From the NCBI RefSeq assembly GCF_900538055.1, contig NZ_UZAC03000002.1:1-64000 (forward strand): a stretch of 64,000 bases of DNA. Reading direction: 5' to 3'. This document shows, piece by piece, positions 18,001-26,950 of the stretch. Made by a program: the position numbers and the translations under genes. Position 1 is the stretch's first letter; every line of letters begins with the position of its first letter. Source of the stretch: Pasteuria penetrans (GTDB taxonomy: Bacteria; Bacillota; Bacilli; Thermoactinomycetales; Thermoactinomycetaceae). The notes beneath the pieces were generated by a model that worked only from the letters and a program-made list of their open reading frames with translations, had not been told where the DNA came from and did not search any database.

Positions 18001-18350
18001 TCAGGGTACTGGGTGACAAAATGAGGTTTTTGGAAGAGCCCCAGATCAGGGCACTGAGTGACAAAGTGAAGTTTTTGGAAGGCCCCCAGATTGTTGCGCT
18101 GGATAACAAAGTGAAGCATTTGGAATGGTACCAGCTTCGACTACTAGGTGACAAAGTGAAGTTTTTGGAAGGCCCCCAGATTGTTGCGCTGGGTGACAAA
18201 GTGAGATTCTTGGAAGGGTACCAGCTTCGACTACTGGGTGACAAAGTGGGGTTTTTGGAAGAGTACCAGGTCAGGGCACTGGTAATAGCTCACAAAGAGA
18301 GTCCTTTTGATTTGTCTCAGCTCACGATACTGCGGAATAAGTGGCTTTGA
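15099..18350 (+). CDS. Large secreted 15-residue-repeat protein (family A, copy A, intact)
   Basis: 1083 residues. The N-terminus is a signal peptide (basic NKNINNKSFRRSSR, then CVGILFLNIIGIAF). GGAG lies 14 bp before the ATG, rather far. Residues about 37-390 are hydrophilic Ser/Gly/Thr/Pro-rich with several basic sites including VRTKRD. About 390-830 is predicted helical and charged, followed by GKRTKRQ. Then come GILSPEQADSL, AEDIRRIPLEYVRNAPPNQW, and nine 15-residue repeats of pattern QIRALGDKVRFLEES, ending FDLSQLTILRNKWL. The repeats suggest an elongated solenoid or coiled ladder. Paralogs: 5692-7098 and the split copy at 20743-26950. It has no recognisable known domain; secretion and a role in surface or host interaction are inference. 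The DNA directly before it is an antisense intron relic, so its promoter must lie there. Confidence 0.82.
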   Translation: MNKNINNKSFRRSSRCVGILFLNIIGIAFMNPTSFSEEQRELGKQDLATKGSPTVGNGDGVENGKVAHSEGAQPTRESGVVEETSSETLPTVGSGVSFATHQGGNQGGNSSEVFRDTMWKQGERNQDKVDEDSSGSSGDAKKQIPPSALEIPQQPSSAPIYGEYGSPKLTSSQNRKERVTTGDKSSGRRTEDSIQGGYYLASDHQTASTFASQSIGSGGDGDTNDPPTKGQFVRSKQQVKSEDLAENHSSIMTHTEEDAKKQTSTPPLLETREHPSTISQTESRKRSGFMRPPVNGSEDRETGKRVRSSSEHWNSTDPIESRTGYDDDRNTPMVVPKEQLVRTKRDIEDDIEKDDALNLSDSEPAEQRVSSENDPTLNRMVVLSPAIQNDRDKIAKLLTKVTEELYISHLFSGDKLSEKRNTQRRELEEYFLILSNMHDRIRVGNELGDIEKARLNHLEATMDSADFSGKDELTPGYTDLFRKYTREQKTMSQREYEKFQKEYKERLPHIIADNVRKEHGTGLFPFVPTIGDVVKSLIEFVEKVSPWINPLSHTEIPTIRGIKENALKIEQGVIEGVKKVPSEIINSLKTLEREAENFAENPREEFVRVGAKATLAVIRPSLAQFHRSYSEVKNLTNEAERIFHVQVLAKNLLQGVDFVLKHGPTQMLVKNLLTQSGFDEKTATMIVEKPLDVAKEWLGKGSQWHQERKEETISYVKNLMTRFVQLTGEEPQKEKQLIKNTGEFADVLIDAVEQVALALTTDGIGNIAKIAGNEITGAVRIAADTEKAEEIIPIGQEFQAIAEGGAPDAERFSGKSVGDVSGEGGTVKETKGEVGKGNVLELAGEGCLAPSSQGKRTKRQVPSCSLQDIAVSKLVIDMGILSPEQADSLIVENEEKIISNKIRKFQRNLTAEDIRRIPLEYVRNAPPNQWSFYTESQMRALGDDIGRVNGPQLRALGDNVGFLEESQIRVLGDKMRFLEEPQIRALSDKVKFLEGPQIVALDNKVKHLEWYQLRLLGDKVKFLEGPQIVALGDKVRFLEGYQLRLLGDKVGFLEEYQVRALVIAHKESPFDLSQLTILRNKWL
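17920..18280 (+). repeat. 45-bp tandem repeats, 9 units
   Basis: Units encode the QI/L-x-A/L-L-G-D-K-V-x-F-L-E-x pattern. Individual units are swapped or edited relative to the 25890-26870 array, consistent with recombination between arrays. Confidence 0.85.
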
Positions 18351-18399
18351 AAAGGCACCGGATCGGGGTGTTTTGGATACGGGGGTCTAGGCGCGTCAA

Positions 18400-18465
18400 G
18401 TAGGGCTGGCATCTCAGCCAACCCTCTCACAGAACCACACGTAATACTCTCGCATTATGCGGCTC
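18400..18465 (-). ncRNA. Group II intron domains V and VI
   Basis: Domain V (18465-18432) begins GAGCCGCATAATGCGAGAG and ends ACGTGTGGTTC, a canonical 34-nt hairpin with the AGC triad. The domain VI stem GGGTTGGCTGAGATGCCAGC follows. The RT stop codon (18457-18455) falls inside domain V. Confidence 0.82.
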
Positions 18466-19740
18466 TTATTGCCCCATCTTTGCTTCTAATACGTGCCAGT
18501 GGGCGAACAGGTTCCCCGTACTTTCCTCGTATATACTGGATCCACCTTCGAGCCTTTCGCCTGCTACCGAGCTTCTTGTACTTCTTTCTGGCCCACCAGG
18601 CCAAAACGTTGTCATCGAAGCTCCGTACTAAAGCTTTCCTCAGATGTGAGGGATAAAAGGCGCCATAGTAGTTCACCCAGCCCCTCAATATGGGATTGGA
18701 CATTTCCGCCACCTCATGCAATTCCATGTCTGGCCTCACGTGTTTTCTTATTTCCTTCCCCCGTTTCGCTATCTTCTTCCTCGATTTTCGGCTGATGGCT
18801 GGATTGTATCCCAGAAACCTTCTTCTCCCCACGCGGGTTACGGCCTGACGCGGGCAAAACGTGAACCCCAGGAAGTCAAAAGATGTTCTTTTGTGCTTCC
18901 CCGTCTTCCAGCCGTCCTTGCAGTAGAAGATTTTGGTTTTTCTCGGATGCAGCTCCAAACCACACTGTGCCATTCTCTGTTGCAATTCTTTCAGAAGATT
19001 TTCAGCTTGGGCTTGATTTTCACAATGAAGGATCACGTCATCCACATATCTTTCAAACTCAATATCTGGATGATGTTCCTGCAACCATCGATCTAGGGCA
19101 TAGTGCAGGAACAAATTGGCCAGTAGGGGGCTTATTACACCCCCTTGTGGTGTGCCCTTAGTCCTTTCTTCGATAGTTCCATCGGGTAGTTGCACCGGGT
19201 CTTTTAGCCATCTCTCACAATAACGGAGCATTCTTTTATCAATGCCACAATGCTCCAATGCTCTGATGAGCAGGTCATGCGGTATATTGTCAAAGAATCC
19301 CTTTATGTCAAGATCAATCCCCCAGGCATATTTCCAGCAGCGTCTCCTATTCTTATCTACCGCCTCCAAGGCAGATTTCCCCGGGCGACATCCGTAAGAG
19401 TCGGAAACAAAGCGTGGCTCCAGGAGGGGTTCGAGTCGGTTCCTAACCACCGTCTGGGCTATCCTATCTCCTATTGTGGGTATTCCGAGAGGTCTCTTCC
19501 CACCGTATGGCTTCGGGATTTCCACCCTTCGGACCTTTTGGGCGGGAAATAAGACCCTGCATTCATTCGGTTCCATATCTTGTATAGGTTTTGCTTTATC
19601 TTGGTTTCAAATTTGGCAATAGATACCTTATCTATCCCATATGTTCCACCATTGTGCTTAACCTGGAACCATGCATCTAGTACCTCCTGCTTTTTGATAT
19701 CGCCCCTGGACGGGTTGCGATCTGATGCTGCCTGATCCAA
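18455..19740 (-). pseudogene. Group II intron reverse transcriptase/maturase, frameshifted
   Basis: Two overlapping frames make up one RT. The first (19740-19471) gives KQEVLDAWFQVKHNGGTYGID … NAGSYFPP. The second (19576-18455) continues QKVRRVEIPKPYGGKRPLGIPTIGDR. The switch falls near 19545 in CCCGCCCAAAAGG and looks like a one-base deletion. RT motifs are otherwise good: LDIKGFFDNIPHDLL, GTPQGGVISPLLANLFLHYALD, YVDDVILH, SFDFLGFTF. A maturase X domain (GWVNYYGAFYPSHLRKAL … WWARKKYKK) follows; no HNH endonuclease. The intact protein would be about 425 residues. It would aid splicing and mobility; as read, it needs a programmed shift or is dead. Since relics around it share the reading, it was recently functional. 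Confidence 0.85.
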
Positions 19741-20267
19741 CTTCCGATCATCTCCTTATTCCAGATTGTGCGTTGGCTGGTTCAGGCTGGACAATTCAAC
19801 CCCTTCGCTCCACTCTCGTTACAAGAGTTTCCTCACTACTATGAGTTGATCCGACTCTGTTCACGGAGGCCTTGGTATATCCTTAGCCCTTTACCCCTGG
19901 CTAAGGCCAGGCGTCCGTGCGACAGTCTCTCGTGGTTCCCTATGAGGGCCTACATCAGGTTTATTCCATCTGTGCACCGGATGCCGCCAGGACAGTAGGT
20001 GGTTCGCCCTCCATGGCTTCGTTCCAAGGATAGGTTCCGATACCCTTGTTTCGACATAGACTGCGCCTTTCGGTGCTTTCCTCCAATGGTTCGCTTTACT
20101 AATCTCCCTGATTCACACCTGACAGGATTCTTTCGTCCTGCCTTTTCCCAGAACGCTCACCACCATTGCTCTTTACAACAGCAGCACTGGGTGGTTTGAA
20201 ACCTGCCTACCACCAGCCGATTTCGGGGGCCCCTCCCCCATCCCTCATAGAGCACGACACGACGCAC

Positions 20268-20704
20268 AAGAACCACACGTGCTACTCCCGCATTATGCGG
20301 CGGCTCCTATTGCCCCATCTTAGCGTCTAATGGATGCCGGTGGGCGAACGGTTTTCCGTGCCTTCCTTGTATATCTGGATCCACCTGTGTAAAGTTTTTC
20401 TCAGAGGTGAAGGGTAAAAAGCGCCATAGCAGTTAACCCCACCCCTCCATATTGGAATTGGACATCTCCGCCACTTCTTGCAGTTCCATGTTTGGCCCTG
20501 AATGCCTTCTTATTTCTTTCCCCCGCTTAGCCATCTTTTTCCTTTCCCCACACGGATTACGACTTGGCGTGGTCGAAACGTAAATCCCAGGAAATCAAAG
20601 GATGTGCCCTTGTACTTTCCCGTCCTATAACCATCCCTACAGTAGAAGACTTTGGTTTTCTTTGGACGTAGTTCCAGACCACACTGAACCATTCCTTACT
20701 GCAA
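20268..20704 (-). mobile_element. Outer group II intron relic with maturase fragment (copy B)
   Basis: Near-identical to 14625-15060: domain V with extra bases at about 20268-20305, then a maturase piece (VQCGLELRPKKTKVFYCRDG … FLGFTFRPRQVV). The RT-bearing intron 18400-20267 is inserted against its domain V. Confidence 0.65.
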
Positions 20705-20742
20705 TGTTAAATTAAATTATTAAAGGAGTATATAAAAATTTT

Positions 20743-23155
20743 ATGAATAAAAATATTAACAATAAATCATTTCGGCGATCATCCCGGTGTATTGGTATAT
20801 TATTTCTAAATATTATTGGCATAGCTTTTATGAATCCCACCTCCTTCTCAGAGGAACAACGAGAGCTTGGAAAACAGGATCTGGCTACAAAAGGTTCCCC
20901 TACTGTGGGGAATGGGGACGGTGTGGAGAATGGAAAGGTTGCTCATTCTGAAGGAGCACAACCTACCCGTGGGTCGGGTGTTGTTGAGGAAACATCCTCC
21001 AAAACGTTACCTACGGTTGGGAGTGGAGTGTCATTTGCCACCCATCAAGGGGGCAATCAGGGGGGAAATTCTAGCGAGGTTTTCAGGGATACTATGTGGA
21101 AGCAGGGGGAAAGAAATCAAGACAAGGTTGATGAAGATAGTAGTGGTAGCAGTGGGGATGCAAAAAAGCAAATTCCACCTTCCGCGCTAGAAATACCACA
21201 ACAACCCTCGTCGGCCCCTATTTATGGGGAGTATGGGTCACCAAAGCTGACCAGTTCCCAAAATAAAAAGGAGCGAGTTACCACAGGGGATAAAAGTTCG
21301 AGGAGAAGAACGGAGGATTCCATTCAGGGGGGATACTATCTTGCCTCCGACCATCAGACTGCATCGACTTTTGCTTCCCAATCTATTGGATCCGGTGGTG
21401 ATGGGGACACAAACGATCCCCCCACAAAGGGTCAATTTGTTCGTTCCAAACAACAAGTGAAGAATGAAGACTTAGCTGAAAATCATAGCAGTATCATGAC
21501 CCATACGGAGGAAGATGCTAAAAAACAAACCTCCACCCCTCCATTGTTAGAAACCCGTGAACACCCGTCCATTATTTCCCAAACTGAATCCAGAAAACGG
21601 TCAGGTTTCATGCATCCCCCAGTCAATGGAAGTGAGGATAGGGAAACTGGAAAGAGGGTTCGTTCGAGTAGTGAACAATGGAATTCAACGGATCCCATAG
21701 AATCAAGAACTGGGTATGATGATGATAGGAATACACCTATGGTCGTTCCAAACGATAGGGATAAGATTGCGAAACTTTTAACTAAAGTAACCGAGGAGTT
21801 ATACATATCCCACCTTTTCAGCGGAGATAAATTATCGGAGAAAAGAAATACACAAAGAAGAAAATTAGAGGAATATTTTCTTACTTTATCAAATATACAT
21901 GATAGAATAAGGGTCGGTAACGAATTGGGAGATATTGAAAAAGCAAGGTTGAATTATCTTGAGGCGACCATAGATTCGGCTGATTTTTCGGAGAAGGACA
22001 AACTAACTCCCGGGTATACAGATTTGTTTCGCAAGTATACCCGGGAACAGAAAACCATGAGCCGGCGTGAGTATGAAAAATTCCAAAAAGAATATAAAGA
22101 GAGATTACTTCATATCATTGCGGATAATGTCAGGAAAGAACACGGGACAGGTCTTTTCCCATTCGTGCCAACGATTGGAGATATAGTTAAATCCCTAATC
22201 GAATTTGTTGAAAAGGTTTCACCATGGATTAATCCCCTTTCTCATACGGAAATTCCAACCATTCGGGGGATAAAGGAAAATGCATTGAAAATAGAGCAAG
22301 GGGTCATTGAAGGGGTAAAGAAAGTACCCAGTGAAATCATCAATAGCTTGAAAACATTGGAGAGAGAAGCTGAAAATTTTGTAGAAAATCCAAGGGAGGA
22401 ATTCGTCAGGGTTGGTGCAAAGGCAACACTAGCTGTTATTCGTCCTTCCCTAGCACAATTCCACCGTTCCTATTCGGAGGTCAAGAATCTAACCAACGAG
22501 GCAGAAAGGATTTTTCACGTACAGGTATTAGCAAAAAACCTATTGCAGGGTGTTGATTTTGTATTAAAACATGGCCCAACGCAGATGTTAGTAAAAAATC
22601 TCCTCACACAGAGTGGTTTCGATGAAAAGACGGCCACTATGATTGTAGAAAAGCCCTTAGATGTAGCAAAAGAGTGGTTGGGGAAGGGATTACAGTGGCA
22701 TCGGGAACGAAAGGAGGAGACGATTTCCTATGTTAAAAATCTTATGACGCGTTTCGTTCAACTAACGGGTGAAGAACCGCAAAAGGAAAAACAGCTCATA
22801 AAAAACACGGAGGAATTTGCGGATGTCCTTATCGATGCGGTGGAACAGGTAGCCCTTGCTTTGACAACGGATGGAATAGGCAATATAGCAAAAATAGCAG
22901 GCAATGGAAGCACTGGTGCAGTAAGAATAGCTGCAGATACGGAGAAAGCGGAAAAGATAATCCCTACAGGACAGGAATTTCAGGCGATAGCAGAGGGGGG
23001 AGCCCCAGGTGCCGAGCGGTTTTCCGGGAAATCTGTAGGAGATGTTTCGGAAGAAGGGGGAACAGTGAAAGGAACGAAGGGGGAAGTAGGGGAAGGAAAT
23101 GTTTTAGAACTAGCAGGAGAAGGGTGCCTAGCACCATCATCGCAGGGGAAAAGAA
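20743..23155 (+). pseudogene. Secreted 15-residue-repeat protein, copy B, 5' portion (split by IS)
   Basis: About 97% like the gene at 15099 over its first part, with the same signal peptide and leader DNA. It lacks 52 residues present in copy A: after NTPMVVP it jumps to NDRDKIAKLL, a deletion between short CAAA repeats. At GKR (23155) it runs into an inserted DDE element; the frame then reads 19 foreign codons to a stop at 23214. The truncated product would still be exported and keep the low-complexity and helical parts but not the conserved PL-x-YVRN segment or repeats. The missing 3' portion continues at 25603. Whether either half is expressed is unknown. Confidence 0.82.
23148..23155 (+). 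repeat. 8-bp target duplication, left
   Basis: GAAAAGAA here and at 25603-25610. The uninterrupted copy A has it once (GGGGAAAAGAACCAAGAG near 17655). Confidence 0.8.
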
Positions 23156-23552
23156 GAAGGTCATATCCCACTTTCCGCTGTAAGATTCAAGAGCGGGTAG
23201 TCTGTGGTCCCTAAAAATTCCCTATTTGCGTCTTTTCGATTAACAATTGTTTTTATGTTTTTAATAAATAGATAGAAATTTATTGTTAAATCATATTGTA
23301 AATAGCACAAAAGGCGTTATAGGGGTGCTTTTTCTCGGAATCGTGGTTAGATATATCTTCAGAATAATTTTATTTTAATCAGGGGGTTCCCTCTGGAGGA
23401 ATCCATAGGTCAGCAAAACGTCCCTCCTACACGAAACGGGAATCTCAGTAGAACCTAAAGCTCTCCCTCCCCCTGTTTTTGGTCTCTGTTTTTGCCTTTA
23501 GTCCCTTGATCTTTTGTTTTGATTCCCTTGTGTTTTTGTTCTTTTCCCCTTG

Positions 23553-23574
23553 CCCCCTGGCCTAGGCCAGGGGG
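23553..23574. promoter_or_regulatory. 22-bp perfect palindrome plus T4 in element leader
   Basis: Arms CCCCCTGGCCT and complement, followed by TTTT: a strong hairpin, terminator-like in the plus direction. It is absent from the otherwise similar copy at 63797, which runs CTTTCCCCCTTCCTCCC. It may block read-through into the transposase, or be an inserted small hairpin. Confidence 0.6.
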
Positions 23575-24010
23575 TTTTCGCGCCCCTACCCCTCCTCCCC
23601 CCAACTCACCATTGTTGTTTGTGTTGGCCTGGCCCATTGTGTAATGGCGCCTGGCTTCTCCATCGTGGGGGCTCCAGAATGGCGCTGCTGCATGGCCTTC
23701 CTTTATCCCTCTCCCTTGTGGGGAAGGGGGGTTCTTCTATGACTGTCGTTGCCCTTATGTAGCCCTATGCGACCCTATAGTCCTTCTCACTTTTACATAC
23801 GCAATTCCCGCTATTGCCCTTGGGAAACAGTCGATCCTCTACTCAAAAACTCTGTTCCATGATCCCTTCTGGATCCTCCGCGATATGCATGATGATCAAC
23901 AGGGTTAGGTGAGATAAAAAAGGGAAATACAAGACAAGAGTGGGGAAATGTATAGAGGACAACCGCTTGGTTTCTGAAATGAAAAACTTAATATAGGAAA
24001 GGTTGGTTTT
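23575..24010 (+). other. Non-coding leader of the element
   Basis: No supportable ORF from 23215 to 24010. Pyrimidine-rich tracts with several TTTTG motifs are followed by a part (23600-23800) that is well conserved in the 63800-64000 copy, so it is likely functional for the element (promoter, transposase binding or RNA). Confidence 0.5.
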
Positions 24011-25348
24011 ATGATTCCAATTGACTTGGATATAGACAGAATGGAAAAAAGGATAGAAGAACGTATACAACATTACGAACAGAAAGGATTATCGCTTCAG
24101 GAATCCATCCCCCATGTAGTGGAAGAGATCGAGGAAGATTCTGAATGGGCTCCTGGTCCCATGGGGAGGGCTTATACTTTTATAGCCAATTATCAGTTTA
24201 AAAAACAAATTTTAGGTGGCCGGGAGAAACACCAAAGGGGTCCCGATTTCCCAAAAGTAGACCGAAATGGTTATAAAAAACGTAAAAAAAGCACCAGCAA
24301 AGGAATTGTGGTTTACTATGACCCCCAGCCAAGGAAAGGGCATTTCCGATCTGCGGTTACTAAACCCTACAAAAAATATACGAAGTCGTGTATAGATATT
24401 CTTTCCTCCTTACGTAAGGCCGGTATGTCCATAAAAAAAATATCCGAATTGTCGAATGATATTCTGCGATCAAAAATCTCACGCTCCACTGTGTCAAGAT
24501 TACTTATGGGACATCTAAAGGAAGAGAATAGAGGATTCAATGAGGAACCCATAAGAAACCCGCATGAAATTAGGACCGTAAAGGTGGATGCTTACTACAA
24601 ACCCGTTCGTGGATTCGGGAAAGTAGCTGTCTATGTCATAAAAGCGAGTAGGAAAAATACATCAGGGATAAAAACAGATGAGGTTTTATCAAGTTTGGTA
24701 AATCCCCCCGAAACAGCTGAAACTTGGTATGAAGCCCTCCAAAATGTTTACGACCGTGGTTTACGGATGGGTCCTGATACCCTTTTCATTGCTGATGGTC
24801 ATAAGGGAATCAGAAAGGCGCTAAGCCAAGTATATCCCGAAGCAGGTTTTCAAGGGTGTCAATTCCACAAAATGGTGAATCTTTACCAGGCCTTCAGAAA
24901 GGATAGACCGAGAAAAAAAGGAGTGAAGTGGGAACCCATCCGAAGCCGGATTTATCAAGACATTTTTCATGTTCTTGACAAAAAAGAAGCCCTTCATGGC
25001 TTGATACGCTTTAGTGATGACTATCAATCCAAGTTGCCCAAGCTCGTTGAAGGTCTATGGGCTTCCTTTGATGATGTGACAACGTATCTCGATTACGACC
25101 TAGCGGATGCTGTTCAAAATCGTACAACGGGTTCCTTAGAGAGAAATCACAGAGAGGCCAGACGTTATACGAATGGAGTGAGCTGTTATCCTACCCTTGA
25201 TTCATTCCAAAGGGTGATTGATTCCGTGTATAAAAATTTCAACTTAGAGCAGGCAAAGAAACTTAGTGGGATGGATAATCACTCTGTGTCCGCATGGGGA
25301 CTGGGAGAATTCGCTATCCCTGCCATGTATCCCCTATCTTCACACTAA
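24011..25348 (+). CDS. IS256/Mutator-like DDE transposase
   Basis: 445 codons; ATG at 24011 after AGGAAAGG. The N-terminal 110 residues are charged and helical; a helix-turn-helix-like stretch (RKAGMSIKKISELS … ISRSTVSRLL, about 137-167) should bind the element ends. Catalytic motifs: VKVDAYYKPV (Asp near 192), FIADGHKGIRKAL (Asp near 261) with FQGCQFHKMVN (C-x2-H), and RTTGSLERNHREARRY with the Glu near 378. These place it with IS256/Mutator-type enzymes, though it is not close to the 7680-9797 transposase. Frame intact, and a clear target duplication supports a fairly recent jump. It inserts into the secreted repeat-protein gene. Confidence 0.85.
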   Translation: MIPIDLDIDRMEKRIEERIQHYEQKGLSLQESIPHVVEEIEEDSEWAPGPMGRAYTFIANYQFKKQILGGREKHQRGPDFPKVDRNGYKKRKKSTSKGIVVYYDPQPRKGHFRSAVTKPYKKYTKSCIDILSSLRKAGMSIKKISELSNDILRSKISRSTVSRLLMGHLKEENRGFNEEPIRNPHEIRTVKVDAYYKPVRGFGKVAVYVIKASRKNTSGIKTDEVLSSLVNPPETAETWYEALQNVYDRGLRMGPDTLFIADGHKGIRKALSQVYPEAGFQGCQFHKMVNLYQAFRKDRPRKKGVKWEPIRSRIYQDIFHVLDKKEALHGLIRFSDDYQSKLPKLVEGLWASFDDVTTYLDYDLADAVQNRTTGSLERNHREARRYTNGVSCYPTLDSFQRVIDSVYKNFNLEQAKKLSGMDNHSVSAWGLGEFAIPAMYPLSSH

Positions 25349-25602
25349 AAAAAGAATATTCTTACATTTATTTTCAGGAAAACCAAACTACCCTGGGTAT
25401 GGGTATGGCTTCCATTTTTTTACATAGTTGCCATTTACAGTAATTTTTTATGTTTTATCATAATTTTTAAATTATTGTGTAATTTTAACTTTTATTATGT
25501 ATGTCAATGGTTATAATTCATTACGATGATATGATTTCCGAAGGATGGGGAACCCAAGAAAGTCAACCAGGGGGAGATTACAACCGAAAAAGGGATATCA
25601 CC

Positions 25603-26950
25603 GAAAAGAACCAAGAGACAAGTACCCGGCTGTTCCCTACAGGATATTACGATGTCTAAACTAGTGATAGATATGGGGATATTATCACCGGAGCAGGTGG
25701 ATTCTCTTATCGTAAGGCGGGGTGATGAATTAGTTAGATTATCTGAAGAAAAAATTATTTCTAATAAAATAAGAAAATTTCAGAGAAATTTGACAGCAGA
25801 AGATATTCGGAGGATACCGCTAGAATATGTAAGGAATGCCCCACCGAATCAGTGGTCGTTTTATACTGAATCCCAGATGCGTGCATTGGGAGATGATATC
25901 GGGAGAGTGAACGGGCCCCAACTCAGGGCACTGGGTGATAACGTGGGGTTTTTGGAAGAGTCCCAGATCAAGGCACTGAGTGACAAAGTGGGGGATTTGG
26001 AATGGTCCCAGATCGGGGCACTGAGGGACAAAGTGAGGTTTTTGGAAGAGTCCCAGATCAGGGCACTAAGGGACAAAGTAGGGGATTTGAAATGGTACCA
26101 GATTGTTGCGCTGGGTAACAAAGTGAAGCATTTGGAAGGGTACCAGCTTCGGCTACTGGATGACAACGTGGGGTTTTTGGAAGAGTCCCAGATCAAGGCA
26201 CTGAGTGACAAAGTGGGGGATTTGAAATGGTACCAGATCAGGCCACTGGGTGACAAAGTGAGGTTTTTGGAAGAGTCCCAGATCAGGGCACTGGGTGACA
26301 AAGTGGGGGATTTGGAATGGTACCAGATCAGGCCACTGGGTGACAAAGTGAGGTTTTTGGAAGAGTCCCAGATCAGGGCACTGCATTACAGAGTGAGGTT
26401 TTTGGAAGAATCCCAGATCAAGGCACTGGGTGACAACGTGAGGTTTTTGGAAGAGTCCCAGATCAGGGCATTGGGTAGCGGAGTGAGATTCTTGGAAGGG
26501 TACCAGCTTCGGCTACTGGGTGACAAAGTGAGGGATTTAGACCCAGAGTTCCAGCTTCAGCTACTGGGTGACAAAGTGGGGGCTCTGGCAGAATCCCAGA
26601 TCAAGGCACTGGGTGACAACGTGAGGTTTTTGGAAGGGTCCCAGATCAAGGCACTGAGTGACAAAGTGAAGTTTTTGGAAGGCCCCCAGATTGTTGCGCT
26701 GGATAACACAGTGAAGCATTTGGAATGGTACCAGCTTCGACTACTAGGTGACAAAGTAAAGTTTTTGGAAGGCCCCCAGATTGCTGCGCTGGGTGACAAC
26801 GTGAAATTCTTGGAAGAGTCCCAGCTTCGGCTATTGGGTGACAAAGTGGAGTTTTTGGAAGGGTACCAGGTCAAGGCACTGGTAATAGCTCACAAAGAGA
26901 GTCCTTTTGACTTGTCCCAGCTCACGATACTGTGGAATAAGTGGTCTTGA
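25603..26950 (+). pseudogene. Secreted repeat protein, copy B, 3' portion with 23 repeats
   Basis: Resumes copy B after the element: the duplicated GAAAAGAA, then the same codons as copy A. The first ATG in frame (25652, MSKLVIDMGILSPEQ) could start a 432-residue cytosolic fragment, but no ribosome site was evident, so it is best read as the tail of the split gene. It has GILSPEQVDSL, AEDIRRIPLEYVRNAPPNQW and then 23 units of 15 residues (QIRALGDKVRFLEES pattern; alternating FLEES and DLEWY/DLKWY units in the middle), ending FDLSQLTILWNKWS as in copy A. The larger array shows unit-level gain and loss. An extra RRGDELVRLS appears before the conserved segment relative to copy A. Confidence 0.82.
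25890..26890 (+). repeat. 45-bp tandem repeats, 23 units
   Basis: Higher-order pattern: pairs FLEESQIRALGDKV / DLEWYQIRPLGDKV (90 bp) are repeated nearly exactly around 26210-26380. This indicates recent multi-unit duplication. Confidence 0.87.

Larger units (their letters stand above)
14046..18399. repeat. Duplication unit A (intron + relic + secreted protein gene)
   Basis: The order intron, outer intron relic, secreted repeat-protein gene recurs in 18400-26990. Genes are about 97% alike through the first 750 codons. Unit A has an ORF-less intron and 9 C-terminal repeats; unit B has the RT-bearing intron, an IS insertion and 23 repeats. Each unit begins exactly at an intron 3' end. Confidence 0.75.
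18400..20267 (-). mobile_element. Group II intron with RT/maturase gene
   Basis: 1868 bp. The 5' end GTGCGTCGTGTCGTGC starts at 20267. Domains I-III occupy about 19745-20267, the RT gene lies in domain IV, domain V is 18432-18465 and domain VI ends …GCCAGCCCTAC at 18400, followed by TTGACG. Its 5' exon is the domain V hairpin of another intron relic; insertion next to hairpins is a habit of bacterial class C introns, and the RT lacks an endonuclease domain, so class C is plausible but not proven. It lies between the two duplication units. Confidence 0.82.
23156..25602 (+). mobile_element. DDE element (IS256/Mutator-like) splitting copy B
   Basis: 2447 bp, flanked by the 8-bp duplication GAAAAGAA. 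Its ends are GGTCATATCCC (23159) and GGGATATCACC (to 25602). Inside are an 850-bp non-coding leader, a transposase gene (24011-25348) and a 250-bp AT-rich tail. The left 600 bp recur at 63406-64000 and the right 200 bp as a relic at 13770, so this is a multi-copy family in the genome. Confidence 0.85.

Noticed and set aside
17853-18244. Minus-strand repeat ORFs opposite the 45-bp arrays (also 25861-26874)
   Set aside because: Shadows of the QIRALGDKV repeats; no start signals, no signal peptide.
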